A stretch of DNA of 64,000 bases from Artemisia argyi (Eukaryota; Streptophyta; Magnoliopsida; Asterales; Asteraceae), in the NCBI GenBank assembly GCA_030686995.1, contig CM060709.1:128370373-128434372 (forward strand), in the 5' to 3' direction. Positions 23,375-33,767 of this stretch are shown here, piece by piece. The stretch's first letter is position 1. Every line of letters begins with the position of its first letter. Position numbers and translations under genes: made by a program. The notes beneath the pieces were generated by a model that did not search any database, was not told where the DNA came from, and saw only the letters and a list, made by a program, of their open reading frames with translations.

Positions 23375-24091
23375 TGTGGAAGGATTGTTCTATCTATTGA
23401 TTTGTGCAAACACTTGGGATGTTAATCTCAGTAATGTGTTTAGGATATTTATGAATGAATGTGAGTTAGCACGCGGAATTTACTAAAACACACTAAAGGA
23501 ACAAAGGTGGTGAATAAGTAAATGAGAATGAACACAACATGAATAACACAAAACGATTCAATATTATTGATGAAATAATACGGGTGATCTAAACTATCAC
23601 CAGGATTACAAGTGTAACCTTAAATCTTTGATACGTGAAAGGGTTTAAATATGGAAGTTATGCACGGAAAAAAATGGGAAAGATGTGGGAGAGAGATGTC
23701 TAAGAAGGTGTCTTAAGGGTTCCTTTTATAGTATAAGGAGCCCTTATTACAAGTGGTCAAGTTGCTTAATATAATATATTAGAGGTTTATCTTATCCTAA
23801 TATTACACCTTTCAAGGTAAAACACTCCATTATATCTACTGAGACTTCTGTACTACTTCTACTTAACGTATAACTTTGTACAAAGACTAATAATACAACT
23901 AAATATCTCTAAATAAAATATAACAACTTGTCGTGAAAACTGACAGGACCTTCTTTAACTAGCAGTACCTTCTTACCCAGAAGGTACTGTTAGTATATCT
24001 TCAACATCAGCAAAACTGAAGAGGCAGGCTTAACTATCAACTAGTAGGCTTTTCTGGCAGACTCTTTTCTTTGTGCATTTTATTCCCAACA
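23375..24091 (-). mobile_element. Solo LTR, Copia-like, 717 bp
   Basis: A 5-bp duplication TTAAG (23370-23374 and 24092-24096) flanks a TG...CA unit. Read on the minus strand it begins TGTTGGGAATAAAATGC, a common start for plant Copia LTRs. No internal region or second LTR is present, which is consistent with recombination between LTRs. Confidence 0.75.
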
Positions 24092-24096
24092 TTAAG

Positions 24097-25010
24097 GTAC
24101 ATTTTCCATACTTTTACTTGCTTAGAAACAGTAATTAGGCTTCTTAAAAAATCAGGGGCACCAACAAGTTGAGGGGATCCAGCCATTTTTCTATACAAGA
24201 ATAGAACTGCTATTTTGACAGCAAATTATGAGATTTTAAACTAAATAGTATAATATTGACAAAGCTGAATGGTATACACATACGTTTATTATACAATGTT
24301 ACAAGATTTTTAAAATTGTATTTACATTCATGGTATTTAAACGGCACCATTGTAAATAGAACGTTGCCGAAATGTTTCAGCATAAGTTCATTATACAAAG
24401 TTCAAAGCAAACGTATGTCGTAATTAGCTTGAGGTGGAGTTCTGTGTTTTAGCTTACTGTGAGTATGTCAAACAAACCCTTTTTTTGGTAAGGTAACTTA
24501 ATTTTAAAGCTCAAGCTGTTATAAGCTCTAATAAGTTTATTGGCAACCACTGGACCTTACGCAGGTGCTGAAGCTATCCAAGCGGACGAATGTATCAGAT
24601 CAACAGTGTTTAAGTTGCCTGAGCCCACTCCTATCAAAAGTGTCAAATCAACAGTTTTTATGTGATGTCGGTTAACGCATTTTTTATGCTACCAGTGGTT
24701 AAGGTGCCTGAGCCCACTCCTATGCCAAGCCCAAAATAGCCTGGTCTAACAGAATAGCTTGGTCTAACCGGAGAATCACCGGTAGCTTTAGTTGCAAAAG
24801 CGGAAGAAGTATCACATCTATATTTTTATAGTTATCATTGTCTATTGATATTATATTAGTCACATAACTGAATCAGTGTAATGAAGTATATCATCTGTAT
24901 AAACAACAAATTATGCACTGTAATTTCCTTGCAGCAATATCATTGCACCAATAATATATCATTGGGGATATGCATTTTACGATTTATGCAAGTATTACAG
25001 CTTCAGTTTA
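24097..25010. other. No gene recognised; short direct repeat
   Basis: The 18-bp phrase GCCTGAGCCCACTCCTAT occurs twice about 90 bp apart (near 24618 and 24707) in exon-like sequence without a recognisable product. Confidence 0.3.
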
Positions 25011-25418
25011 TCTTTAAAAAAAGGAAAAAATAGACAGGCCCGCCCGCAACGCAACAAGCCTATAGTTTTTGTGTATATAGCAGCTTTTCTATTAGGGCTG
25101 CACACGATGTTATCGTATAGTAGTGTAATAAAATAGCAATCGTGTATCAAAGAACCTACATATGCAGTAAGCCTATGATTTTCACCTTTGTTAAAAGGGA
25201 CGACGAGTCTTTAAACACATCTGATGTGCCTACTAATGTGTATATCTAAACTTTTGTTATATAATATGATGCACTGACTTATATCCTAAAACTACATGAA
25301 CCGATAAAACGACATGCCATTACTATTTAAAATACAACCAATAGCTCAAAGAAACATTTATTCTACTTTATTTCTACAAAATCAGCTTGAAAAAAAAAAG
25401 GGAAAAAAACAGGCCCGC

Positions 25419-25488
25419 CCGCAACGCGGCGGCCCGTCGCCATTCTCGTTTTAGTTTAACGAGGTGGGGGTTGGCCGCCGCGTTGCGG
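25419..25488. repeat. Perfect 16-bp GC-rich inverted repeat with inner hairpin
   Basis: CCGCAACGCGGCGGCC at 25419-25434 and its exact inverse at 25473-25488 enclose a smaller inverted repeat, CTCGTT/AACGAG (25445-25450 and 25458-25463). The sequence around the left arm, AACAGGCCCGCCCGCAACGC, is nearly repeated at 25035-25056. Confidence 0.85.
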
Positions 25489-25531
25489 CGGGGGGCCACT
25501 ATTTGAACATTAAATCTGATCGTGAAATAGA

Positions 25532-25642
25532 TGTATGTGAGGTTGATATGTATATATTACACCATCGAAAAGCTAGTGAATCATAGCTGTATGTGAAGTT
25601 GATATGTATATATTACACCATCGAAAGTCCAGTGAATCTTCA
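25532..25642. repeat. 56-bp tandem duplication
   Basis: Two copies start at 25532 and 25588 (TGTATGTGAGGTTGATATG / TGTATGTGAAGTTGATATG). They differ at a few sites and overlap the 3' border of the MIOX fragment. Confidence 0.85.
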
Positions 25643-25753
25643 ATTGGATAGTCTTTCCTAATGGTTTCAGCCGTGTGCAACAAATGATCGACTTCAGGTT
25701 CATCCAAATCGGGGTCGATTTCGTCTACAGGTTCATTTAATAGTTCACAAAAC
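25622..25753 (-). pseudogene. Captured exon of myo-inositol oxygenase
   Basis: On the minus strand a TAATGCAG acceptor at 25754 is followed by a frame containing CELLNE, DPDLDEPEVDHLL and TAETIRKDYP. These closely match the conserved second-exon region of plant myo-inositol oxygenase, the enzyme that oxidises inositol to glucuronate. After IEDSL the similarity stops and the frame runs into the 56-bp duplication, so the iron-binding His/Asp residues that follow in the family are absent. No neighbouring MIOX exons were found. It is a gene fragment and cannot make the enzyme. The identification is from memory of the family but the motif match is strong. Confidence 0.75.
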
Positions 25754-26441
25754 CTGCATTATCACCAACAAATCAATTGCACTTACTAGTTTCCACGCAC
25801 CTATTAAAAGAACTAAACTTTTACATAGTAAAAAAAAATACATGTTTACAAAATCAGAAGCTACCTCGTTTTTAATGCTTTTTCAAGTTAATCCTTGGTC
25901 GTCAAACTTGTTTTAGCAACGCAATATTGACCCGAGATGAGACGAACCTGAACAGCGGTACTGCCCATCTTTTCGGGTTAATCGACTTGCAATACCCGAA
26001 GCTGAATACACCAGTACTAGAGATATCCAAAGCTTATTAGCATCAAGTATCCGGTAAGATTTTTTATTCTCAAAATCCGATTAACACGACCACCTTGTGT
26101 ATGGTTATTCAATGGGTTTATGAGCTATATTTTAATACTCGGTACCATAAGGTATTTTAAGAAGCATGACTAAATTCTAGCTTAAACAAACATGAAAATG
26201 TTATTCAACATTTCAACTTAAAGCAAACTGTGACATCAGTACTTCCGATACTTATAACTGAAATCATATCCAGGACATATGTTTTCTTATATACAGGCGT
26301 AAATGAGTTCGGACAAAAATAGTTTTGAATCAACCCAACTTGGTGTGCACGAAATATTACCCGTATTCCTGTTACCCAACCTGCCCGACCCGTTCATAAT
26401 ACTAACTCAACAACAAATGACAATAAACTTACATATTTCAG

Positions 26442-26681
26442 CTAGCATTCTTCAAGTTTGTGTTGGTATATATCCAGAGAATGGCATCCACCTTGAGCAG
26501 GGCAATAAACCCATATATTACATTTCATTTCAACCATGGTTGCAGCATTAGCTTGATTTATACAGGCCTTACAACATTCATATGCACTTTCTTTCCGATG
26601 GGTGGGACCTAGTTTCACTGCATGACCACCATAATCTGTATGAAGTTCAACATTTACATTCGGGAGGTAGCCGTTTACCCG
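26442..26681 (-). pseudogene. Captured Cys-rich exon, plant protein of unknown function
   Basis: After a CTAG acceptor on the minus strand the frame reads about 80 codons to a stop. It contains HTDYGGHAVK, ESAYECCKACI and KCNIWVYCP followed by GGCHS. The spacing of Cys residues (CC..C, then C.IWVYC...GC) recalls the apple/PAN-like, disulphide-rich domain of some uncharacterised plant membrane proteins. Only one exon is present and it lies between unrelated scraps. The assignment is tentative; what is seen is a well-kept coding exon without a gene. Confidence 0.4.
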
Positions 26682-26856
26682 CTAGCATGGTATCATCTAG
26701 AAATTAAAAGTCAGTTATTAGATAATTTTTCAAAGTATAAGAGAAATAAGAAAACAAAAAATCTAATTACCAAAAGCATCTTCATCCTCAGGTTTGTCAT
26801 GATGTTCATTGTTGATTATATTAAGTGGTATCCATAAGCCAATCTCATGTCATAGC

Positions 26857-26988
26857 TCAATCGATTTGAACTCCAAGGCTCTTGCAAGCATATCTATAAA
26901 CATGCACCCATGTTATATTTGACTCTTGAATGTCAATGGAAGTAAAGTGATAAATATATCGTCCAAAGAGAGGGCGCCCACTTGTAAT
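26857..26988 (-). pseudogene. Unrecognised exon fragment, minus strand
   Basis: After a CTGCAG acceptor the frame runs 43 codons to a stop and includes SGRPLFGRYIYHFTS and WVHVYRYACKSLG. It has coding character but I do not recognise it. It sits in the same mosaic as the MIOX scrap. Confidence 0.3.
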
Positions 26989-27559
26989 CTGCAAAAAACA
27001 CATAAGGGATGAGTATGAATCTTGAAACATAAGACTAAAGTAAGAGTAACATTATTGTTTTTCACTTAGTCGTCCTATGGATCTGGCCTGATTTGTGGAT
27101 ACTTGAATATTGTCCAATCATATACATTGGTCAAACTAATACCTCCGCGATCAGAAGATACTTTCAGATCTAAGTTAACACTATATAATACTGATTCTTC
27201 AAATTTAGAATATGCTCACTGACTAAATACAAAAACAATAGGTAGTAGCATTTGAGCACAGTCTATGACTTTTTCAATTTCACTACCATCAACATTTTTA
27301 GAAGAAAATATAACCATAATCTAACTCATCTGAGCCAATTAAACACAAAATTTTACCGAAATTGACTTCTTTGATATAACTATAACATAAATTCAAAATA
27401 ACCGTGTATGATCAGTGGAATCCAATGATGCTGAAAATGAGAGAATATGATGCATCGGCTTCTTGAAAATCTCCCCAAAAGGAACGTATTACAGTATCAC
27501 TTTAAAAAAGGTTTATTTGCAAGGAAACTAAAAGAAAACAAATATAATCTGAACTCACA

Positions 27560-27673
27560 GGTAGCTGCATAAGCCATTCTCGCTGCAGTTGTCTCGGCTG
27601 CAACTTTTGTTCCTGTTCTTGGATTGGAATCGTGCATTTGTATCAGAAGTCTTTTCTTGGTCACAAATCCCAC
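27560..27673 (-). pseudogene. Exon fragment, possibly from a GH9 endoglucanase
   Basis: The minus-strand frame after an acceptor near 27674 contains NPRTGTKVAAETTAA, which resembles the G(S/T)xVAAExAAALAAAS stretch of plant GH9 endoglucanases. The match is short, so the assignment is weak. The fragment ends near a TGTGAG donor-like site. Confidence 0.25.
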
Positions 27674-28441
27674 CTAAATAGAAAATTGAGAAATATCAGT
27701 GGCTAAATAATGAAGGAACATGAAAATGAGAAAAAAAATTCTAAAGCCACAATGTTATGACAAAATGAATTTTTTTTCTATCGATTGCGTTTAAAATTGC
27801 TTATTTAAGTAGTCATCTCCTAAGAAAGCACGTAGTTTGGATAAAACATTTGCTTTTCAAACAGATAAGCACTTGAAAAATAAGCAGGCTCAAACACCTC
27901 TTGATGTAAAGTTGCCTCGTTTTACACAAACATACATTTGGGCACCAACATTCTTGTCTTCGGACGTCTATGTGGAGTTCCAACTACTGCAAGTGAAGGC
28001 TGAGGGATCGTCTACACCGCCTGCTACTATTATAGATGGCAAGCCACGCTCCTGTAGCTGTTCAATGAAATACGGGTGCCTTTCTGCCATCTTTTTATAT
28101 GTGGTATGGCTCAAAACTGCTGGTGTTTCTTTCCCGTTTCCCACTTCTTCATAGCAAAAGAAGAATAACCCCTGTCATAGTACAATTATAAATTAAATGT
28201 TATATTTTCCCGTGAGTTTTACTAACCTTTTTTAAATTATCGAACCCATTAAAAGAAAAAAAACACGGAAAACAACAATATAAAGTGCCATACCTGCATT
28301 GAGAACGGGAATGGAAGAAGTACTGGTCCGGGTTCCTACATGAGCCACAACAATAACATTGGAAACAAAATTACCATCTCGAACAATAAAAACTTTTATG
28401 CTTGTGTAAACCGATTGTGTGCAACACCAAAAATGCACGGT

Positions 28442-29076
28442 CTATATATATGTAAATGAAAGGTATTTGTTAAAAATACCGCCAGTGTGAGTGCAAGAAA
28501 GTGAAGGGACATCCTGAACGCAGCCACCAAGCAATGGAGCATCAGAAACGCATCGCTCCATGGCGTTGTAATCTGCAAGCAAAAATTGTAGGACAACTGT
28601 TACAAACATGTAGCATACATATGCACAATAAACTACAAAATAGGAATGTTCATTACCATAGTGAGAGGACGTTGCTACGTCATTGACCTTCCCCTTTCCC
28701 CTCCCACCAACGTCTATGACCACCGGAAACCGATGTCCGGTATCCGTCACATTCGCGTGAGACGAATCAAGTTCGTGAATAATAATACCATTCGTCGGCC
28801 TCACGGAAGCACCGTCAACAACACTTGTACTTGCAGCGTGTCAACGTTCACGTTTACATGATGTAATCCATCATCAACATCCATAAACATACCCAAGCCA
28901 GCAGGAATAGTGACAGGCCCCACCCAGTTACCATTACCATAATCCACGTTTGGAGAACCGTTAAGATTACGATCAGAAGCAGGTAAGCGGACACCGGTAT
29001 CATCCCTAACAGACCCGCCCCCCTCTAACATTTGGTCAATACTATGTCTACGCACAGCCTTAGTCTTAGTTCTCAT
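28442..29076 (-). other. Minus-strand 5' coding scraps, unknown
   Basis: A 91-codon frame from ATG 29076 (start MRTKTKAVRRHSIDQ) ends at 28801. A second frame opens just before that stop and continues (PTNGIIIHELDSS, then GHRFPVVIDVGGRGKGK) to a GTAATG donor-like site near 28655, so a frameshift separates two parts of what looks like one reading. It could be the leader of a Helitron-type protein or a captured exon. It shows no motif I can name. Confidence 0.3.
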
Positions 29077-29528
29077 ATTTAAGAAGGCAATAGACGAAGC
29101 ATATAAAAACAGCTAAACAACAAACATCATAGATACATACACGAATACTATATTAAAAAGAAAATCAAGAAAAATACCCCAAAGAGTGACACAACCCAGT
29201 ATTACCTAAGACGAAGAAGCACGCAACACACTTAAGTAGCCTAAGACACTACAACTGAAGAAGAAACGCTTATAATTTTGATCCTGTAACAGCTAATTAA
29301 ACCCCTAAAAAATACGCAAGGAAGAGATAACAGTTGTGCAAGCGGTGGCATCGTAAACACAAAACAACTATAAAAAAACGGAAAGAAAACTAAGGAAGAA
29401 AAAAGACAAACAAAAAAAAAATGGGCCACAATAACGAACTCAGTGGACTGGGCCCAAAACGTGCAAGCCCTAAACGACAGATGTGTCGTCGTTTTTGCCC
29501 GTACATTATATATATAGTAATTAGGGAT

Positions 29529-30017
29529 TATGGTTTTATAGTCTTATACATACAATATGTATGGGTTTAAGTGTGTATTGGGCTTGGGCTTGGACAAGTT
29601 ATTAAGTTTGCTATCCCAATTATCTTTATAGTGATTATTTTAGATGTTATACATTGGTTATATATCTGAATGTTTGGACAAGTTATGTTGTATTTTATTT
29701 TATTTTATTTTTTTAATTTCATATTGTAATTTTTATGTTTATTGATATAATGTTAGGTTGTCTAATAAATGAAATATTAGTTTATGGGTTGAATTTGAAA
29801 ACAATTGAGTTAAAGTTGATTTATAATAAGGGATGTTTTTTGTGAGTTAAGGTGAAAATGTTAAAGCTGATGTGGTGTTGACGCGGCAGTGTGTTAAACT
29901 TTAACTCGGTGTTACCACACCGAATGCTCTAATGCGTAGTGGCTTCTCTACGTTACAACATACACTACAATATCATCTTGTCCGTGTACTAACTTAGACC
30001 ATGTGAAATGGTCGGTC
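29529..30017. other. A/T-rich spacer, nothing recognised
   Basis: No gene is visible. The sequence CACACCGAATGCTCTAA near 29924-29940 looks like one end of a MITE (compare GAGCATTCGG near 2226), but no matching left end was found. Confidence 0.4.
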
Positions 30018-30680
30018 AACAAACACGTTTTGAAGAAGAGACATCTAAGAAACAATAAACACTTTTCAAAGAAGATAAATTTAAAAAAACAACAAAAACG
30101 TTTTAAAAAAGAGAAATTTAAAAAGCAACAAACACGTTTGAAGAACAGAAATTAATAAACAATTAAAATGTTTTAAAGAAGAGAAATCTAAAAGATGGCA
30201 AACACATTTTAAAGAAGAGAAATCTAAGAAACACCAAACGCGTTTAAAAAAAAAGAAATCTGAGACAAAACAAATACGTTTTAAAAAATAGAAATCTAAA
30301 AAACAACAAACACGTTAACGTTTTAAAGAAGAGAAATCTAAAAAACAACAAACACGTTTTAAAGAAGTAAAATCTAAGAAAAACAAACAATTTTCAAAGA
30401 ATAGGAATTTAAAAAACAGTTGACACGTTTGAAAGAAAGTAAATTTAAAATTAACAAACATATTTTAAAGAAGAGAAACCTAAAATACAACAAACAACTT
30501 TAAAAGAAGATAAATCTAAAAAAATAACAAACATGTTTTTAAGAAGAGAACTTTAACAAACAAGAAACACATTTAAAAAAAAGAAATCGAAGTAATAACA
30601 AATACGTTTTAAAAAAAAAAAGTAATCTAAAAAAAAAATGCTTTTTAAAGAAGAGAAACCTAAGAAACAAGAAAGACACT

Positions 30681-31222
30681 TTAAAAAGAGAAATGTAAGA
30701 AACAACAAACATGTTTTAAAAAAGAGAAATCTAAGAGACAACAAACACATTTTAAAAAGAGAAATCTAAGTAACAACAAACGAAAAAGAGAAATTTAAGA
30801 AACAACAAACACGTTTTAAAGAAGGAAAATTTAAGAAATAACAAACACGTTTTAAAGAAGAGAAATTTAATAAAAAAAATAAACACGTTTTAAGGAAGAT
30901 AAATTTAAGAAAAAGAACATGTTTTACAGAAGAGAAATCTAAGAAAAAACACTTTAAAGAGAAATGTAAGAAACAACAAACATGTTTTAAAAAAGAGAAA
31001 TCTAAGAGACAACAAACACATTTTAAAAAGAGAAATCTAAGTAACAACAAACGAAAAAGAGAAATTTAAGAAACAACAAACACGTTTTAAAGAAGGGAAA
31101 TTTAAGAAATAACAAACACGTTTTAAAGAAGAGAAATTTAATAAAAAAAATAAACACGTTTTAAGGAAGATAAATTTAAGAAAAAGAACATGTTTTACAG
31201 AAGAGAAATCTAAGAAAAAACA
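30681..31222. repeat. 271-bp higher-order duplication inside the array
   Basis: Segments of about 271 bp starting near 30681 and 30952 are almost identical, down to the same irregular short unit (CTAAGTAACAACAAACG). They differ by isolated changes such as GAAGGAAAATTT versus GAAGGGAAATTT. A block of several repeat units was duplicated recently. Confidence 0.85.
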
Positions 31223-32253
31223 AAAACATTTTAAAGAATAGTAATCTAAGAAACAACAAACATATTTTAAAGAAAAGAAATCTAAGAAACAACAAACACG
31301 TTTTAAAGAAGTTAAGAAACTACAAACATGTTTAAAAGAAGAGAAATTTAAGAAAAAAAAACAAACACGTTTTAATGAAGAGAATTTAAGAAACAACAAA
31401 CACGTTTTAAAAAAGAGAAGATTAAGAAACAACGAACACATTTTAAAGAAGATAAAGCTTTGAAACAACAAACACGTTTTAAAGAAGAGAAGTCTAAGAA
31501 ACAACAAATACGTATTAAAAAAAATTGAGATACAACTAACACGTTTTAAAGAAGAGAGAAACAACAAACACGTTTTAAAAAAGATAAATTTAAGAAAAAA
31601 AACAACTATTAAAGAAGGGAAATCTAAGAAACTATAAACACGTTTTTAAAAAGAGAAATCTAAAGAGACATCTAAAAAACAATAAACACGTTTTAAAGAA
31701 GAGAAATTTAAGAAATAAAAAACACGTTTAAAAAAAAAGAAATCTAATAAAAAATAAATATATTTTAAAGAAAAGAAATTTAAGAAAACCAAACATGTTT
31801 TATAGAAGATAAATCTAAGAAACAATAAACACCAACAATAAACACGTTTAAAGAACAAAAATCTAAAAAACAACAAATACGTTTTAGAGAATAGAAATCT
31901 AAGAAACAACAAACATATTTTAAAGAAAAAAAAATCTAAGAAACAACAAACATGTTTTAAAGAGGAGGAATTTAAGAAACTACAAACACATTTAAAATAA
32001 GAGAAAATTAAGAAAAACAAACACGTTTTAAAGAAGAGAATTTAAGACACAACAAACACACTTTAAAGAGAGAAAATTAAGAAACAACAAATATGTTTTA
32101 AAGATGAGAAATCTAAAAAACAACAAATACGTTTTAAAGAGAAAAGAGTTAAGAAACAACAAATACGTTTTAAAGAGAGAAATCTAAGAAACAAGAAACA
32201 CGTTTTAAAGAAAAAAATCTGAGAAACAACAAACACGTTTGAAAGAAGAGAAA

Positions 32254-32590
32254 TCTTTTATATAATAAAATAAAACCCCTATTGGAAATTTTGCATTTAA
32301 AAAAAAATTAATTCATACCTGATTTAGTAATAATTTTATTAAAAAAAGATTATTTTTTTATTAGGTAATATTTTATATTTATCCATAACACAAGTAGAAG
32401 ATAAATACAAAAAATATAGATAAGATATTTAAAAAAAAAAGATTATTTATTTTATATTTATCCACAACACAAGTAGAAGATAAATATAAAAAATATAGAT
32501 AAGATGCAATTAACAATAAGATTAAAATTTTTAAATAATTATTTCAAAAATTAAGAAAAAAACCCGCGCGTGCGCGAAAATTATAACTAG
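32254..32590 (+). mobile_element. Small non-autonomous Helitron, 337 bp
   Basis: It starts TCTTTTATATAATAAA and ends with a GC hairpin (CGCGCGTGCGCG, near 32562-32573) followed by AATTATAACTAG. It sits between A and T: the left flank GAGAAA and right flank TCTAAAAAACAAC join into a perfect minisatellite unit. 5'-TC, 3'-CTAG, the subterminal hairpin and A/T insertion without duplication are the Helitron hallmarks. Confidence 0.92.
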
Positions 32591-32973
32591 TCTAAAAAAC
32601 AACAAATACATTTTAAAGAAAAGAAATTTAAGAAAAGAAAAAAAACAAGTAATAAAGAAGGGAAATTTAAGAAACAACAAACACGTTTTAAAGAAGTGAA
32701 ATGCAAAGAGACATCTAAAAAATAACAAACACGTTTTAAAGAAGAGAAATTTAAGAAACAATTTGTTCATAACTTTTAAAGTTTTAAATATGTTTCATGC
32801 AATTTTGTTTGCTTCAGCATCGATTGATTTGAATTCAGCATCGATCGATTGTTTCATGCAATTGTTTTTGTTGTAATAATTATTTTAATTACAATGTTTT
32901 ATGTTGTTTCCATGTAATGTGTTTTTTTTACAACGTTTTATGTTTTTGTTACATATGATTTAATTTTGTAATT

Positions 32974-33585
32974 AAATTTGATTTTTTTTCCAATTTATAA
33001 AAAATGTTTACGATTACACATTCTCCACCGAATGAATTTAGCCGACATACTCAAAGACAAAAAGAAAGTCATGAGACATGACGAACGCAATCATTTAAAA
33101 GGGAATGCAAGTAAATGCCAAAGATGGAGTGCACAATAGAAACTTTCTTCTAACACATTTTTCTGCTTGTGTGTACATGGATTTTGAATAGTGAATAGCA
33201 ATAATATAATTTAGAATGCAAACAAATAATAATTCAAATTTGATTTTTTTTTCCAATACATAAAAATGTTTACAATTACACACTTTCCACTAAGGGTGAG
33301 CAAACGAACCGGATGGACCGAATCGGCCGACAAAACCGACCGGACTGACCACATTCGATCCGGTCTCGGTCTAGGGATTTTCATAATTTCGGTCTCGGTC
33401 TCGGTCCGATCCAGCTTAAAAACCGGACATTTAGCCTATTTGGACCGAGACCGGACCGAACAGAACCAGACCGACCACATTCGGTCCGATCTCGATTTAG
33501 GATTTTTGCCAGTCTCGGTCCGGTCCGGTTTTTGGACCGTGAGCACCCCTACTTTCCGCCTAATGAATTTAGCCAACAAATGTAG
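32974..33585. repeat. Tandem duplication of about 260 bp; second copy carries a MITE
   Basis: AATTTGATTTTTTTTCCAAT followed by TTTACGATTACACATTCTCCACC (32976-33030) recurs at 33237-33290 as the version TTTACAATTACACACTTTCCAC. It is then cut by the MITE and continues at 33552 (CTTTCCGCCTAATGAATTTAG). Between the copies (33060-33235) no gene is seen. Confidence 0.75.
33291..33551. mobile_element. hAT-type MITE, 261 bp, upstream of PUS1
   Basis: The ends TAAGGGTGAGCA and TGAGCACCCCTA are inverted and flanked by an 8-bp duplication with one mismatch, CTTTCCAC (33283-33290) and CTTTCCGC (33552-33559). Inside are repeated GACCGGACCGA and CTCGGTC motifs. The paralogous copy at about 33020 shows the unoccupied site. 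The element ends about 215 bp before the PUS1 start codon. Confidence 0.82.
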
Positions 33586-33767
33586 TGAGGCATTGACGCT
33601 AGCCGCTCCACTAGGGCAGGCATGACGTCTAGTAAACTGTGTATGAGAAAAGCTAAAATGGATAGTCAATGTCTCATTGACCAACCATACACCACTTGCA
33701 ATTAGGGTTTTTCACTGTTACAATTTGCAAACCACTGAACTCAAACCACATCACAACTAAAACAGCA

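Larger units (their letters stand above)
25011..29528 (-). mobile_element. Putative gene-capturing element (Pack-Helitron-like), minus strand
   Basis: This stretch contains unrelated exon-sized coding scraps, all on the minus strand and separated by intron-like gaps: a MIOX piece (25622-25753), a Cys-rich piece (26442-26681), an unknown piece (26857-26988), a possible GH9 piece (27560-27673) and 5' pieces at 28442-29076. The left side carries GC-rich direct and inverted repeats (near 25043-25060 and 25411-25494). The right side has an A/T motif (minus: A followed by TCCCTAATTACTATATA near 29528) similar to Helitron 5' ends. Capture of several genes in one orientation is typical of Helitrons. 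No CTRR terminus could be fixed, so the class and borders are inferred. Confidence 0.4.
30018..32770. repeat. 36-bp minisatellite array, about 2.7 kb
   Basis: Units of about 36 bp with the core AACACGTTTTAAAGAAG, then an AGAAATCTAAGAAACAAC-type part, repeat roughly 65-70 times with substitutions and small gaps. Because 36 is a multiple of three, the minus strand gives long Phe/Leu/Lys/Cys-rich open frames (for example 31037-31567). These are artefacts of the repeat. A Helitron interrupts the array at 32254-32590. Confidence 0.92.

Noticed and set aside
24617..24725. Repeated phrase GCCTGAGCCCACTCCTAT as a regulatory pair
   Set aside because: Only two copies in unassigned sequence; no context supports a function.
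27837..28154. 105-codon plus-strand frame
   Set aside because: It lies opposite the minus-strand scraps of the captured-fragment region and matches no family.
2226..29940. GAGCATTCGG at 2226 and CCGAATGCTC at 29930 as two ends of one element
   Set aside because: They are 27.7 kb apart with unrelated complete insertions and host-like sequence between them; more likely two separate MITE ends whose partners are lost.
31037..31567. Minus-strand frame of 176 codons and neighbours rich in Phe/Leu/Cys
   Set aside because: They are products of the 36-bp tandem repeat, whose length is a multiple of three; no start context, domain or codon pattern supports a gene.
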